64,000 bases of DNA, taken from the NCBI RefSeq assembly GCF_023612255.1, contig NZ_CP063231.1, positions 1,594,001 through 1,658,000 on the forward strand, given 5' to 3'. Source of the DNA: Luteibacter flocculans (GTDB lineage Bacteria; Pseudomonadota; Gammaproteobacteria; Xanthomonadales; Rhodanobacteraceae). The notes under the pieces are model-generated. The model saw only the letters and a list, made by a program, of their open reading frames with translations. It did not search any database and had not been told where the DNA came from. Below, in pieces: positions 9,995-17,398 of the stretch. The first letter of the stretch is position 1; every line of letters starts with the position of its first letter. Both the position numbers and the translations under genes were made by a program.

Positions 9995-11398
9995 ATGACC
10001 GTCCGTACCCGTTTCGCCCCCAGCCCTACCGGCTACCTCCACATCGGCGGCGCGCGCACCGCGCTGTATTGCTGGCTGGAAGCTCGCCGTCGCGGCGGCG
10101 AATTCGTGCTGCGCATCGAGGACACCGATCGGGAGCGTTCCACCCAGGAAGCCGTGCAGGCGATCCTCGATGGCATGGCGTGGCTCGGGCTGGTGCACGA
10201 CGAGGGTCCGTATTACCAGACGCTGCGCATGGATCGTTACCGCGAAGTGGCCGACCAGTTGCTGCGCGAAGGCAAGGCCTACTACGCCTACGAGACCAAG
10301 GAAGAGATAGAGGCCATGCGCAACGCGGCCATGGCCGCTGGGGTCAAGCCGCGTTACAACGGCTATTACCGCGACCGCAACGAGCCGTACCGCGACGATC
10401 CGAACCGCGTGATCCGCTTCAAGAACCCGATGACTGGCAGCGTGGTCTTCGAGGACAAGGTCAAGGGACGCATCGAGTGGTCGAACGAGGAACTCGACGA
10501 CCTCGTCATCTTCCGCTCCGATGGTTTCCCGACCTACAACTTCGCCGTCGTGGTTGACGATATCGACATGGGTATCACCGAGGTCATCCGCGGCGACGAC
10601 CATGTGAACAACACGCCCCGCCAGATCAACATCTACAAGGCGCTGGGCGCCGCGGTGCCTGAATTCGCGCACCTGCCGATGATCCTGGGTCCGGACGGCC
10701 AGAAGCTGTCGAAGCGGCATGGCGCGGTCAGTGTCATGCAGTATCGCGACGACGGTTTCCTGCCGCACGCGCTGCTCAATTACCTGGTGCGCCTGGGCTG
10801 GTCCCATGGCGACCAGGAGATCTTCTCGGTGGAGGAGATGACGAACCTGTTCGACGTGGCGGACGTCAACAAGGCAGCCTCGCGCTTCGACGTGAACAAG
10901 CTGTCCTGGCTCAACCAGCATTACCTGAAGACCGACGACCCCGCTGCATTGGGTGAGGAACTCGCGTGGCATCTGCAGCGCATGGGCGTCGATCCGGCCA
11001 AGGGTCCGGCACCTGCCGACGTGGTCGTCGCACTGCGCGATCGCGTGCAGACGTTCAAGGAAATGGCCGAGCGCGCCATGATCTGGTACGGCCCGATCGT
11101 GTCGTGGGACGACAAGGCCATCGAAAAGCATCTGCGCAACGAGACCGCGCCGAAGGCACTCGATGCGGCGAAGACGGAACTGGCCGCGCTGCCGGAATGG
11201 ACGCCCGAGGCGGTGCACGGCGCGGTGGAACGTGTTGCCGCGTCACTCGAACTTGGCATGGGCAAGGTCGCCGCGCCGCTGCGCGTGGCAATGACCGGCA
11301 CGCAGGTCTCGCCGTCCATCGAGCACACCATTTACTTGGCGGGTCGTGAGGGTGCGCTGGCGCGCATCGACGATGCGTTGGCCCGTGCCGGTGGCTGA
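9995..11398 (+). CDS. gltX: Glutamyl-tRNA synthetase
   Basis: 467-aa class I aminoacyl-tRNA synthetase that charges tRNA-Glu. The HIGH-type motif is in [19 protein letters not shown] at the N-terminus and the KMSKS equivalent is KLSKRHG. The C-terminal anticodon-binding helical domain is full length. An in-frame ATG at 9983 adds four residues; neither has a clear Shine-Dalgarno. I chose 9995 because MTVRTRF matches the family N-terminus and length. It is divergent from the glycosyltransferase gene. Confidence 0.95.
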   Translation: MTVRTRFAPSPTGYLHIGGARTALYCWLEARRRGGEFVLRIEDTDRERSTQEAVQAILDGMAWLGLVHDEGPYYQTLRMDRYREVADQLLREGKAYYAYETKEEIEAMRNAAMAAGVKPRYNGYYRDRNEPYRDDPNRVIRFKNPMTGSVVFEDKVKGRIEWSNEELDDLVIFRSDGFPTYNFAVVVDDIDMGITEVIRGDDHVNNTPRQINIYKALGAAVPEFAHLPMILGPDGQKLSKRHGAVSVMQYRDDGFLPHALLNYLVRLGWSHGDQEIFSVEEMTNLFDVADVNKAASRFDVNKLSWLNQHYLKTDDPAALGEELAWHLQRMGVDPAKGPAPADVVVALRDRVQTFKEMAERAMIWYGPIVSWDDKAIEKHLRNETAPKALDAAKTELAALPEWTPEAVHGAVERVAASLELGMGKVAAPLRVAMTGTQVSPSIEHTIYLAGREGALARIDDALARAGG

Positions 11399-11462
11399 TC
11401 GCCGTATCGGTATCGTGATGTCGACCGCTGTCGCGGTCGGCGCGGCCTGAGAGTAGACGCCC

Positions 11463-11780
11463 GTGGACGAACTGCTTGCCAAGGCCATGCAAGGCGTCGA
11501 CCCCGAGGAGCCCGGCGCCTTTCTTCACATGCTCACGAACCTCATGGCGCTGGTGCCGTGGGGTTCGCTCATCGTGTGGCAGATCGTCTTCATTGTCGTG
11601 GGGGCTTTGCTTGGCTGGTGGAAAGGCCGCCTGAAAGCCGGTGTCATCGCCTCACTGGTGCTGGGGCCGCTGGGCTGGATCGTGCCGTTTCTGCCGCGGC
11701 GCGAGCCGCCGCCCCTGCCGCCACGCGCGAGCTCGCTCGATACCACGCCTCCGCCCCTGCCGGCCTCGAAAAAACGCTGA
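11463..11780 (+). CDS. Small membrane protein with Pro-rich tail, unknown function
   Basis: 105 aa from GTG 11463. A short amphipathic start is followed by two membrane segments (about 27-47 and 58-76), then a proline-rich tail (RREPPPLPPRASS ... PPPLPASKKR). I do not recognise a family. A small inverted repeat (CGACCGC/GCGGTCG, 11422-11439) lies between gltX and this gene. zur follows 42 bp later on the same strand, but nothing in the protein suggests a role with metals. Confidence 0.6.
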   Translation: MDELLAKAMQGVDPEEPGAFLHMLTNLMALVPWGSLIVWQIVFIVVGALLGWWKGRLKAGVIASLVLGPLGWIVPFLPRREPPPLPPRASSLDTTPPPLPASKKR

Positions 11781-11822
11781 GCGGGCCTCATGTTAGGATG
11801 ACGCGCCCCCAGGACATCCACC

Positions 11823-12296
11823 GTGACCAGTCACTCCGCCCACCGACATGCGCACGAGCACCACGACGACGCCCGTAGCTTCGTCGCGGCGGTGGAGCAC
11901 GCGTCCCACGAGCGCGGCCTGCGCCTCACGCCGCTGCGTCGCGAAGTGCTGGAACTCGTGGCTGGCGCCGGCAAGCCGGTGAAAGCGTACGACCTGCTGG
12001 ATCGCCTGCGCGAGAAGCATGGCAATGCCGCACCGCCGACGGTCTATCGCGCGCTCGATTTCCTGCTGGAAAACGGATTCATCCACAAGTTGGAATCCAT
12101 CAACGCGTACGTGTCCTGTCACCACCCGGCGGAAGCGCACCAAGTGCCGTTCCTCATCTGCGACAAATGCCAGTGCGCGCAGGAAGTCTGCGACGAACGC
12201 GTGGCAGAGCTGATCGAGGCACAAGCCAAGGCGTTTGGTTTTCGCCCGCAGGCGCAGACCCTGGAAGTGCACGGCATCTGCAAGAACTGCCGTTGA
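11823..12296 (+). CDS. zur: Fur-family transcriptional regulator, probable Zur
   Basis: 157-aa Fur-family DNA-binding repressor. The His-rich N-terminal tail (HRHAHEHHDD), the winged helix with PPTVYRALDFLLENGFIHKLES, the CHHPAEAHQ metal-site region and two CxxC pairs (CDKC, CKNC) are those of zinc-sensing Zur rather than iron-sensing Fur. GTG 11823 follows AGGACATCCACC. The context supports zinc: a ZnuD-like receptor converges on it and a zinc exporter follows. When zinc-loaded it would repress uptake genes, most likely through the operator at 14444-14463. Confidence 0.88.
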   Translation: MTSHSAHRHAHEHHDDARSFVAAVEHASHERGLRLTPLRREVLELVAGAGKPVKAYDLLDRLREKHGNAAPPTVYRALDFLLENGFIHKLESINAYVSCHHPAEAHQVPFLICDKCQCAQEVCDERVAELIEAQAKAFGFRPQAQTLEVHGICKNCR

Positions 12297-12320
12297 GCGT
12301 CTGACACACATGCCTGCCTG

Positions 12321-12350
12321 AAAAAATGGGGCGCCCCTCGGGGCGCCCCA
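12321..12350. terminator. Terminator between zur and the ZnuD-like receptor
   Basis: An 11-bp GC stem TGGGGCGCCCC / GGGGCGCCCCA with a 2-nt loop (the arms are self-complementary, so other folds exist). The AAAAAA at 12321-12326 becomes a U-run on the minus strand, so it is a strong terminator for the receptor gene and a weaker one for zur. Confidence 0.75.
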
Positions 12351-12400
12351 TTCCGTTCCAGCCACCCCGGGGAGGGAGGAGGGGCAAGGCGGCCGGGAAC

Positions 12401-14416
12401 TCAGAAGTAAGCGCGCACGCCTACGGAAATGTTGCGACCAGGCATCGGCGCGACGTCCTTGAACAGCGACGTGGCGGGGCGTGCGGTCTGGTTGGTGAGG
12501 TTGTTGCCGTCGACGAAGGCTTCCCACTGGCTGCGTTCGTCGTTGACGAAGGTCCAGGCGAGATGCGCGTTGACCAATGTGTAGCCTGCCGTGTCGGTTT
12601 CGAATGCGGCGATCTTGTCCTGCTTCATGTAGCGCACCGCACCGACGTTGGCGCGCAGGCTGTCCGCCGTCCAACTGAGCGTAGCACCGAGACGGCCGGC
12701 CGGAATGCGCGGCACGTTGCCGCCGCCGTCCGACAAGGTGGCGCGCACGGTGTCACCGAAGACGCGCAGATCCCAGTTGCCCGACGTGCCCTTGGCGAGG
12801 TGGAAGGTGGCTTCCGCTTCTGCACCGCGGAACGTTGCGTCGTTCTGCGACCAGACGCGGACGGGAAGATCGTCTTCGACCTCGCCCGTATCGGCGAGGT
12901 AGATGAAGTTCTTGTACTTGTTGTAGTAGACCGCGACCTTGCCTTCGACGACGTCACCGTGGAAATGCAGGCCCAGTTCCGCCTGATTCGATTTTTCCTT
13001 TTGCAGGTCGCTTCCGATCTCGAACGTGTTGGAGGCTTCGTGCGGGCCGTTGGCGAAGAGCTCTTCCTCGGAGGGTGCGCGCTCGGCGTGATCGAGATTC
13101 AACGAAACATGCCACTGCTCCGCGAAGCGCCATGCGATGCCGGAGGAAAAACTGTTCGGGTTGAAGTCGCGCTTCGGGCCGTTGTCCGGATCGACGCTCT
13201 GCACGTCGTGGCGCGCACCGAGTTCCAGCTTCACCGGGCCGAATTCGCGCTGCTCCGTGAGGAACACACCGACGCCGCGAGTGACCGTGGCGGGCACGAA
13301 GGTTTCCTCGCCGACCGCAGCAAACTGGCGGTGCTGGGTTTGCACGCCGAACGCGCCTTCCCATCCTGCGAGCGGTTCGTGACTGACGACGAGGCGACCC
13401 TGGTTGCTCCGAGTGGAGAAAGTGGTGCCCGGCACGTCGCCTTCGTATTCCACGTGCTGATAGTTGCCATGACCAAGGCTGAACTCGATCTTGTCGATGC
13501 CTTCGAATGGCTTCACCAGCCCGCCCTTCATGGTGTAGTTGGTCTGCGCCATCTTGATGTGGACCGGGTCTTCGCCTTCGGCCGCGTCGCCGGGCTCCGC
13601 GGGGCTGCCGTAGAGATCCATGAAGCGCGACACCGAGAGACCCAGGTAACCCCACGAGCCGAGCAACGACGCGCCGACCGAGCCGGAGGTCGTCTTCACC
13701 GCGCTGTTCGCGAGGGTGCCGCCGGGGATGTCGTAGTCCTCGTTGTCGCGGTGCATGCCGTCGACGTGGATGGCAAAGCGGTCGTCGCCGGCGTCGAGAC
13801 GGAGCAGGCCGGTCTGGCCGTCGGATACCGAGTCGTGACGCAACTCGGCACGTCCTGCGAAACCGTTGTCCGGCGCCTTTTCCGGCACGCGACCGTCCAC
13901 CACGTTCACGACACCGCCGATGGCGCCAGAGCCGTAGAGTAGGGTGGCCGGACCCTTCAAAACCTCGATCTGGTCGGCAAGGAACGGTTCGAGCGTGACC
14001 GCGTGGTCCTGGCTCACGTTCGACACGTCCTGCGACGACAAGCCGTTTTCGAGGACCGCCACGCGTGGGCCGTCGAGACCACGGATCACCGGGCGACCTA
14101 CGGCCGTGCCCAGTGCCGTGCTCTGTACGCCCGGGATCGATGAGACCGTCTCACCCAGCGACACACCCTTGGCATCGTCGAGCGCGGAGCCGGCCAACAC
14201 AGCGACCGGTGCCACGATCTGGTCGGCGCTCTGGCCCAGCGGCACCGCGTTCACGACGATGGCATCGAGCTTGGCGGCCTGCTTGCGGCCCTTGCCCTCG
14301 CTGTCCTTGGTCCCCACGGTAGGGGGCGTCGTGTCCTGGTCGGCGTCGTCGGCCAGGGCCGGCAAGGAGCCGCCGACCGTCGCGGCGAGGGCCAGGGCGA
14401 TGAGGGATCTACGCAT
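12401..14416 (-). CDS. TonB-dependent outer-membrane receptor, ZnuD-like (probable zinc uptake)
   Basis: 671 aa. Signal peptide (1-22, ending PALA), a plug domain with LDAIVVNAVPLG (TonB-box-like region), GRPVIRGLDGPRV and IEVLKGPATLLYGSGAIGG, and a 22-strand type barrel ending in an aromatic residue (VGVRAYF). The pattern of the extracellular part (LYGSPAEPGD, EDPVHIKM, SLGHGNYQHVEYEGD, AVGEETFVP) resembles ZnuD zinc receptors, although the usual His-rich loop is replaced by an acidic one. ATG 14416 was preferred over 14461 because it starts the signal peptide. A Zur-box-like sequence lies just upstream, zur lies downstream, and an A/T-flanked terminator closes it. Confidence 0.85.
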   Translation of the reverse strand: MRRSLIALALAATVGGSLPALADDADQDTTPPTVGTKDSEGKGRKQAAKLDAIVVNAVPLGQSADQIVAPVAVLAGSALDDAKGVSLGETVSSIPGVQSTALGTAVGRPVIRGLDGPRVAVLENGLSSQDVSNVSQDHAVTLEPFLADQIEVLKGPATLLYGSGAIGGVVNVVDGRVPEKAPDNGFAGRAELRHDSVSDGQTGLLRLDAGDDRFAIHVDGMHRDNEDYDIPGGTLANSAVKTTSGSVGASLLGSWGYLGLSVSRFMDLYGSPAEPGDAAEGEDPVHIKMAQTNYTMKGGLVKPFEGIDKIEFSLGHGNYQHVEYEGDVPGTTFSTRSNQGRLVVSHEPLAGWEGAFGVQTQHRQFAAVGEETFVPATVTRGVGVFLTEQREFGPVKLELGARHDVQSVDPDNGPKRDFNPNSFSSGIAWRFAEQWHVSLNLDHAERAPSEEELFANGPHEASNTFEIGSDLQKEKSNQAELGLHFHGDVVEGKVAVYYNKYKNFIYLADTGEVEDDLPVRVWSQNDATFRGAEAEATFHLAKGTSGNWDLRVFGDTVRATLSDGGGNVPRIPAGRLGATLSWTADSLRANVGAVRYMKQDKIAAFETDTAGYTLVNAHLAWTFVNDERSQWEAFVDGNNLTNQTARPATSLFKDVAPMPGRNISVGVRAYF

Positions 14417-14443
14417 CGGGTAACGCTCCGTCTTGGGTTTCGC

Positions 14444-14463
14444 AATGTTATAAAGTATCATCA
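14444..14463. promoter_or_regulatory. Putative Zur operator between the divergent receptor and MerC-like genes
   Basis: The sequence AATGTTATAAAGTATCATC (minus strand GATGATACTTTATAACATT) closely resembles the gammaproteobacterial Zur box GAAATGTTATA-N-TATAACATTTC: one half is exact (AATGTTATA), the other degenerate. It is an AT-rich island in GC-rich DNA, 28 bp from the receptor start and 31 bp from the MerC-like start, where a repressor would block both promoters. Confidence 0.65.
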
Positions 14464-14493
14464 GTTGCCTCGACCCGTGTAAATAGTCACGCT

Positions 14494-14949
14494 ATGGCCT
14501 ACATGACCGATTCGTCCGCCGATTCCGAGACGCCTCGCCGCTGGTGGCATGCCGCCGACAGGCTGGGGGCCACTGCGTCGTTTCTTTGCGCCATCCACTG
14601 CGCTGCCTTGCCGTTCGTGATCGCGCTGCTGCCGGTGATCGGGCTGGGCTTCCTCGCCGACCATCGGTTCGAAGAAGTCTTCGTGGCCTTCGCCTGCATG
14701 CTCGCCACGGCAGCTCTGGTGTCGGGCTTTCGCCGCCATCGTCGGCGGTTGCCGCTGGTATTGGCGTTGCCAGGGCTCGTGCTGCTGGTGCTGGGCGTGA
14801 CCTTCCTGCACAACGGCTCGCTGCTCACCCACAGCATCCTTGTGACTTGCGGTGGCTTGCTCGTTGCGTCCGCGCATTTCGTCAACCTGCGGGTCGATCG
14901 CAGCGGGCATGCGGGGCATATCCATGGCCCGTCCTGCGCACACCCGTGA
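14494..14949 (+). CDS. MerC domain-containing membrane protein
   Basis: 151 aa with four hydrophobic segments. The motif FLCAIHCAALPFVIALLPV near residue 32 is the MerC-type CxxxC site. True MerC carries mercuric ions; family members beside zur and CDF genes are thought to handle zinc or other soft metals, which is inference here. The C-terminus is His-rich (HAGHIHGPSCAH). ATG 14494 and 14503 are both possible. It diverges from the ZnuD-like gene over the Zur box and is followed 37 bp later by the CDF exporter, so the two are probably co-transcribed. Confidence 0.8.
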   Translation: MAYMTDSSADSETPRRWWHAADRLGATASFLCAIHCAALPFVIALLPVIGLGFLADHRFEEVFVAFACMLATAALVSGFRRHRRRLPLVLALPGLVLLVLGVTFLHNGSLLTHSILVTCGGLLVASAHFVNLRVDRSGHAGHIHGPSCAHP

Positions 14950-14986
14950 TTGTGTAACCGCCGCATCCTTCCCTAGCCTGCGCGAC

Positions 14987-15958
14987 ATGGCACACGATCA
15001 CACCTCCTCCCACGGACACACCCATTCGCACGATCACGCGCACGACCACGCCCACGTAGCGGGAGGCAGCGCGCGCAAACTGTTGTTTGCGTTCGTCCTC
15101 ACCACACTGATGATGGTCGCGGAGGCAGCGGGCGGCCTGGTTTCCGGCTCGCTTGCGCTGCTGGCCGACGCGGGCCATATGCTGGTGGACGCGCTGGCCC
15201 TGCTGCTGGCGTTCATCGGCGCATCCGTCGCGGCGCGTCCCGCAGACGCACGGCGCACCTATGGTTATGGGCGCATCGAAGTGCTCGCGGGCTTCGTGAA
15301 TGCGCTTACTCAGTTCGTCCTGGTTGCCTTCATCGTCTACGAGGCGGTGCAGCGCCTGCTCGAACCGAAACCCATTCTTTCGGGCGTCATGCTGATCGTC
15401 GCGGCGTTCGGTCTGGTCATCAACGTCGTCGTGCTGCGCACGCTGCACGGGCACGACCCGGACGACGTCAACGTGGCGGGTGCGAGCCTGCACGTGCTCG
15501 GCGACCTGCTGGGTTCCGTCGCGGCCGTGCTGGCGGCGTTGGCCGTGCGCTGGCTGGAATGGAACTGGGCCGATCCGGTGCTATCCATCCTCGTGTCGCT
15601 GCTCATTCTGCGCAGCGCGTGGTCGCTGGTGCGTCGCTCGGGGCACATTCTTCTGGAGGGCACCCCGGAAGGCGTTCACCTTGCCGACGTGGAACGCGAG
15701 CTGCACGGGGCGGACGAGGGCATCGTCAGCATCCACCATGTCCACATCTGGCAGGTCACGGCGGGCTCGCGCATGGCGACCCTGCATGCCGAGTTGGCTG
15801 CCGGCGCCGAACGCGCCGATCAGGCGCGCGTACTCGACGCGATCAAGCGGATGCTCAGCGAACGCTGGGGCGTGAACCATGCCACCGTGCAATTCGATCC
15901 TGGCCCGTGCCCTGATGAAATCGGGCGGTGTGGCAAGGGCGGCTCCCACGCCCACTGA
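14987..15958 (+). CDS. Cation diffusion facilitator family zinc exporter
   Basis: 323 aa. It begins with a His-rich metal-binding stretch (HTSSHGHTHSHDHAHDHAH) and has six membrane segments. The CDF transport site is visible as ADAGHMLVDA (TM2) and HVLGDLLGS (TM5), the HxxxD pairs typical of zinc-selective ZitB/CzcD types. A cytoplasmic domain with HHVHIWQVTAG follows. It exports Zn2+ (or Co/Cd) in exchange for protons. ATG 14987 is chosen because the 45 preceding in-frame codons are inside the MerC-like gene. Confidence 0.92.
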   Translation: MAHDHTSSHGHTHSHDHAHDHAHVAGGSARKLLFAFVLTTLMMVAEAAGGLVSGSLALLADAGHMLVDALALLLAFIGASVAARPADARRTYGYGRIEVLAGFVNALTQFVLVAFIVYEAVQRLLEPKPILSGVMLIVAAFGLVINVVVLRTLHGHDPDDVNVAGASLHVLGDLLGSVAAVLAALAVRWLEWNWADPVLSILVSLLILRSAWSLVRRSGHILLEGTPEGVHLADVERELHGADEGIVSIHHVHIWQVTAGSRMATLHAELAAGAERADQARVLDAIKRMLSERWGVNHATVQFDPGPCPDEIGRCGKGGSHAH

Positions 15959-16039
15959 CCGGCCACCCTTGCGCTTTGCGCCACCGCTGCTACGATGGCC
16001 GGCCGTTCCCTTCAATCATTACGAATCAAGGAGTTTCCC

Positions 16040-16198
16040 ATGGGCAAGGGCGACCGCCGCACCCGTCGCGGCAAGATCTACCGTTCCAGCTATGGCAATG
16101 CCCGTCCGCACATCGACGTCGTGACCGGCGCTGCCGTTGCGAAGCCGGCCGCCGCCAAGCCGGCTGCCAAGAAGGCTGCGCCGCGCAAGAAGGCCTGA
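16040..16198 (+). CDS. 30S ribosomal protein THX (bTHX)
   Basis: 52-aa basic protein starting MGKGDRRTRRGKIYRSSYG, which matches the small-subunit protein THX that sits in a cavity at the top of the 30S head. The body is followed by an Ala/Lys-rich tail (AKPAAKKAAPRKKA). AAGGAG at 16028-16033 fixes ATG 16040. It has its own terminator at 16264. Confidence 0.92.
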   Translation: MGKGDRRTRRGKIYRSSYGNARPHIDVVTGAAVAKPAAAKPAAKKAAPRKKA

Positions 16199-16263
16199 GT
16201 CTTAGGACGCGTGAGACAACGCGCCGCCTCGATGGCTTGCGTCGAGCAAGCCGCGGCGGCCTG

Positions 16264-16295
16264 AAAGCGCCCCTCCTCGGAGGGGCGCTTTTTTT
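16264..16295 (+). terminator. Rho-independent terminator after bTHX
   Basis: Stem AAAGCGCCCCTCC / GGAGGGGCGCTTT with a 2-nt central gap (effective loop 4 nt), followed by a run of T to 16295. Confidence 0.85.
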
Positions 16296-16325
16296 GCCGC
16301 ATGTGGAGACGCCTACGGAGCAAGG

Positions 16326-16617
16326 GTAGGAGCCACCCTGGTGGCGATAAGCCAACGAAGCGGTGTAGCAGTGAGGCAAGCTCCCATCGCCAGCAGGCTG
16401 GCTCCCACCGGTGAGCCCTCCCACCGGCGAGCCCCGAAGCGATTGTGTGGGAGCCGCTATAGCGGCGAGAAGCCAACGAAGCGGTGTAGCTGTGAGGCAA
16501 ATTCCCATCGCCAGCAGGCTGGCTCCCACCGGCAAGCCCCTCCCACACCAACAAGCCCCTCCCACCAACAAGCCCCCTCCCACCCGCAAGCCCCCTCGCC
16601 GCCATGGCGGCTCCACA
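16326..16617. repeat. Two paired REP-like elements (BIME-like) plus short repeats
   Basis: Two 84-bp modules, 16326-16409 and 16447-16530. Each is a forward REP (GTAGGAGCCACCCTGGTGGCGA; GTGGGAGCCGCTATAGCGGCGA), a conserved spacer (AAGCCAACGAAGCGGTGTAG), and an inverted REP (TCGCCAGCAGGCTGGCTCCC). After them comes a degenerate run of CAAGCCCCTCCCAC-like units (about 16532-16597) and a last inverted REP, CTCGCCGCCATGGCGGCTCC (16597-16617). No gene is seen in 16199-16628. Confidence 0.85.
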
Positions 16618-16628
16618 AAATTCGTCAA

Positions 16629-17375
16629 TCAGAGTTCCAGGCGTTCGGGGAACTCGAAACGGCTGTCCACGGGCGCGGCGATCACGTTCTGCTGGACCAT
16701 GCCGGGAAAGATATTCGCATCCACACCCGCGTGGTTGTCGCTGTTGAAGAGATAGGGCACGTGCGACCACGCGCGATAGCCGAGGGCCTTGATGGCGTCC
16801 ACTTCTGCCTGGGCGTCTTCCATGCCGGAGAGGCGCGCATAGATGAGCGGTCGGTGCGCGCGGAGCGTATCGCCCGCGCCCGCGAGTACGTCCACCAGCG
16901 CATGCGGCTGGTTCACCTTGAGCAGATGCAGGGCAGGCAGGCGAAGGCTGTCGACCGTGGCGATACGGACCTTCTCGTCCTGCCCGCGGCTACCCGGAAG
17001 CAGCGTGCCGAGCGACGAAGCGCCTTTGCCACGGCCCAGCCACACCGGATGGGTGAAGACGTTGTCGAGCCGGTTGATCGCCACGTTGGCGCAGGCTTGC
17101 TGAAAGCGAATGCGCCGCGGCTCCGCGACGTGCACCTCGCCATGCCTGCCTACGGCCTGGGCCATCCAGAGCGCATGCGCCGCGAAGTCGCTGCCGAATT
17201 CCAGGACCGTCTGCCCTTCCTCCAGCAGACCGCTGAGCAGGATGGTTTCGTGTTCCGCCCATTCGCCATAAAGCTGCAGGGATCGTGCGACAGCATCTTC
17301 GGTAGCGACGGCGGCGGCGATGCCGTAACGGGTGGGCCAGAAAGGAGCGACGGAAGCGTTGGATGAGGCGTTCAT
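16629..17375 (-). CDS. FkbM-like SAM-dependent methyltransferase
   Basis: 248 aa. A Rossmann-type methyltransferase: the glycine-rich SAM site is TVLEFGSDFAAHAL (an E-x-G-x form), followed by the GEVHVAEPRRIRFQQACANVAIN acidic-loop region and IATVDSLRLPALHLLKVNQP, as in FkbM family enzymes. The substrate is unknown. The frame is open to 17501, but ATG 17375 is where family similarity begins; no strong Shine-Dalgarno is visible. It lies 23 bp after the unknown protein gene on the same strand and is probably in its operon. Confidence 0.65.
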   Translation of the reverse strand: MNASSNASVAPFWPTRYGIAAAVATEDAVARSLQLYGEWAEHETILLSGLLEEGQTVLEFGSDFAAHALWMAQAVGRHGEVHVAEPRRIRFQQACANVAINRLDNVFTHPVWLGRGKGASSLGTLLPGSRGQDEKVRIATVDSLRLPALHLLKVNQPHALVDVLAGAGDTLRAHRPLIYARLSGMEDAQAEVDAIKALGYRAWSHVPYLFNSDNHAGVDANIFPGMVQQNVIAAPVDSRFEFPERLEL

Positions 17376-17398
17376 GCGTGGGGATGCTCGGGTGGGGA

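Noticed and set aside
11781-11822. A Zur-box-like ATGTTAGGATGAC before zur
   Set aside because: Only a partial half site and no dyad symmetry; not enough to call autoregulation.
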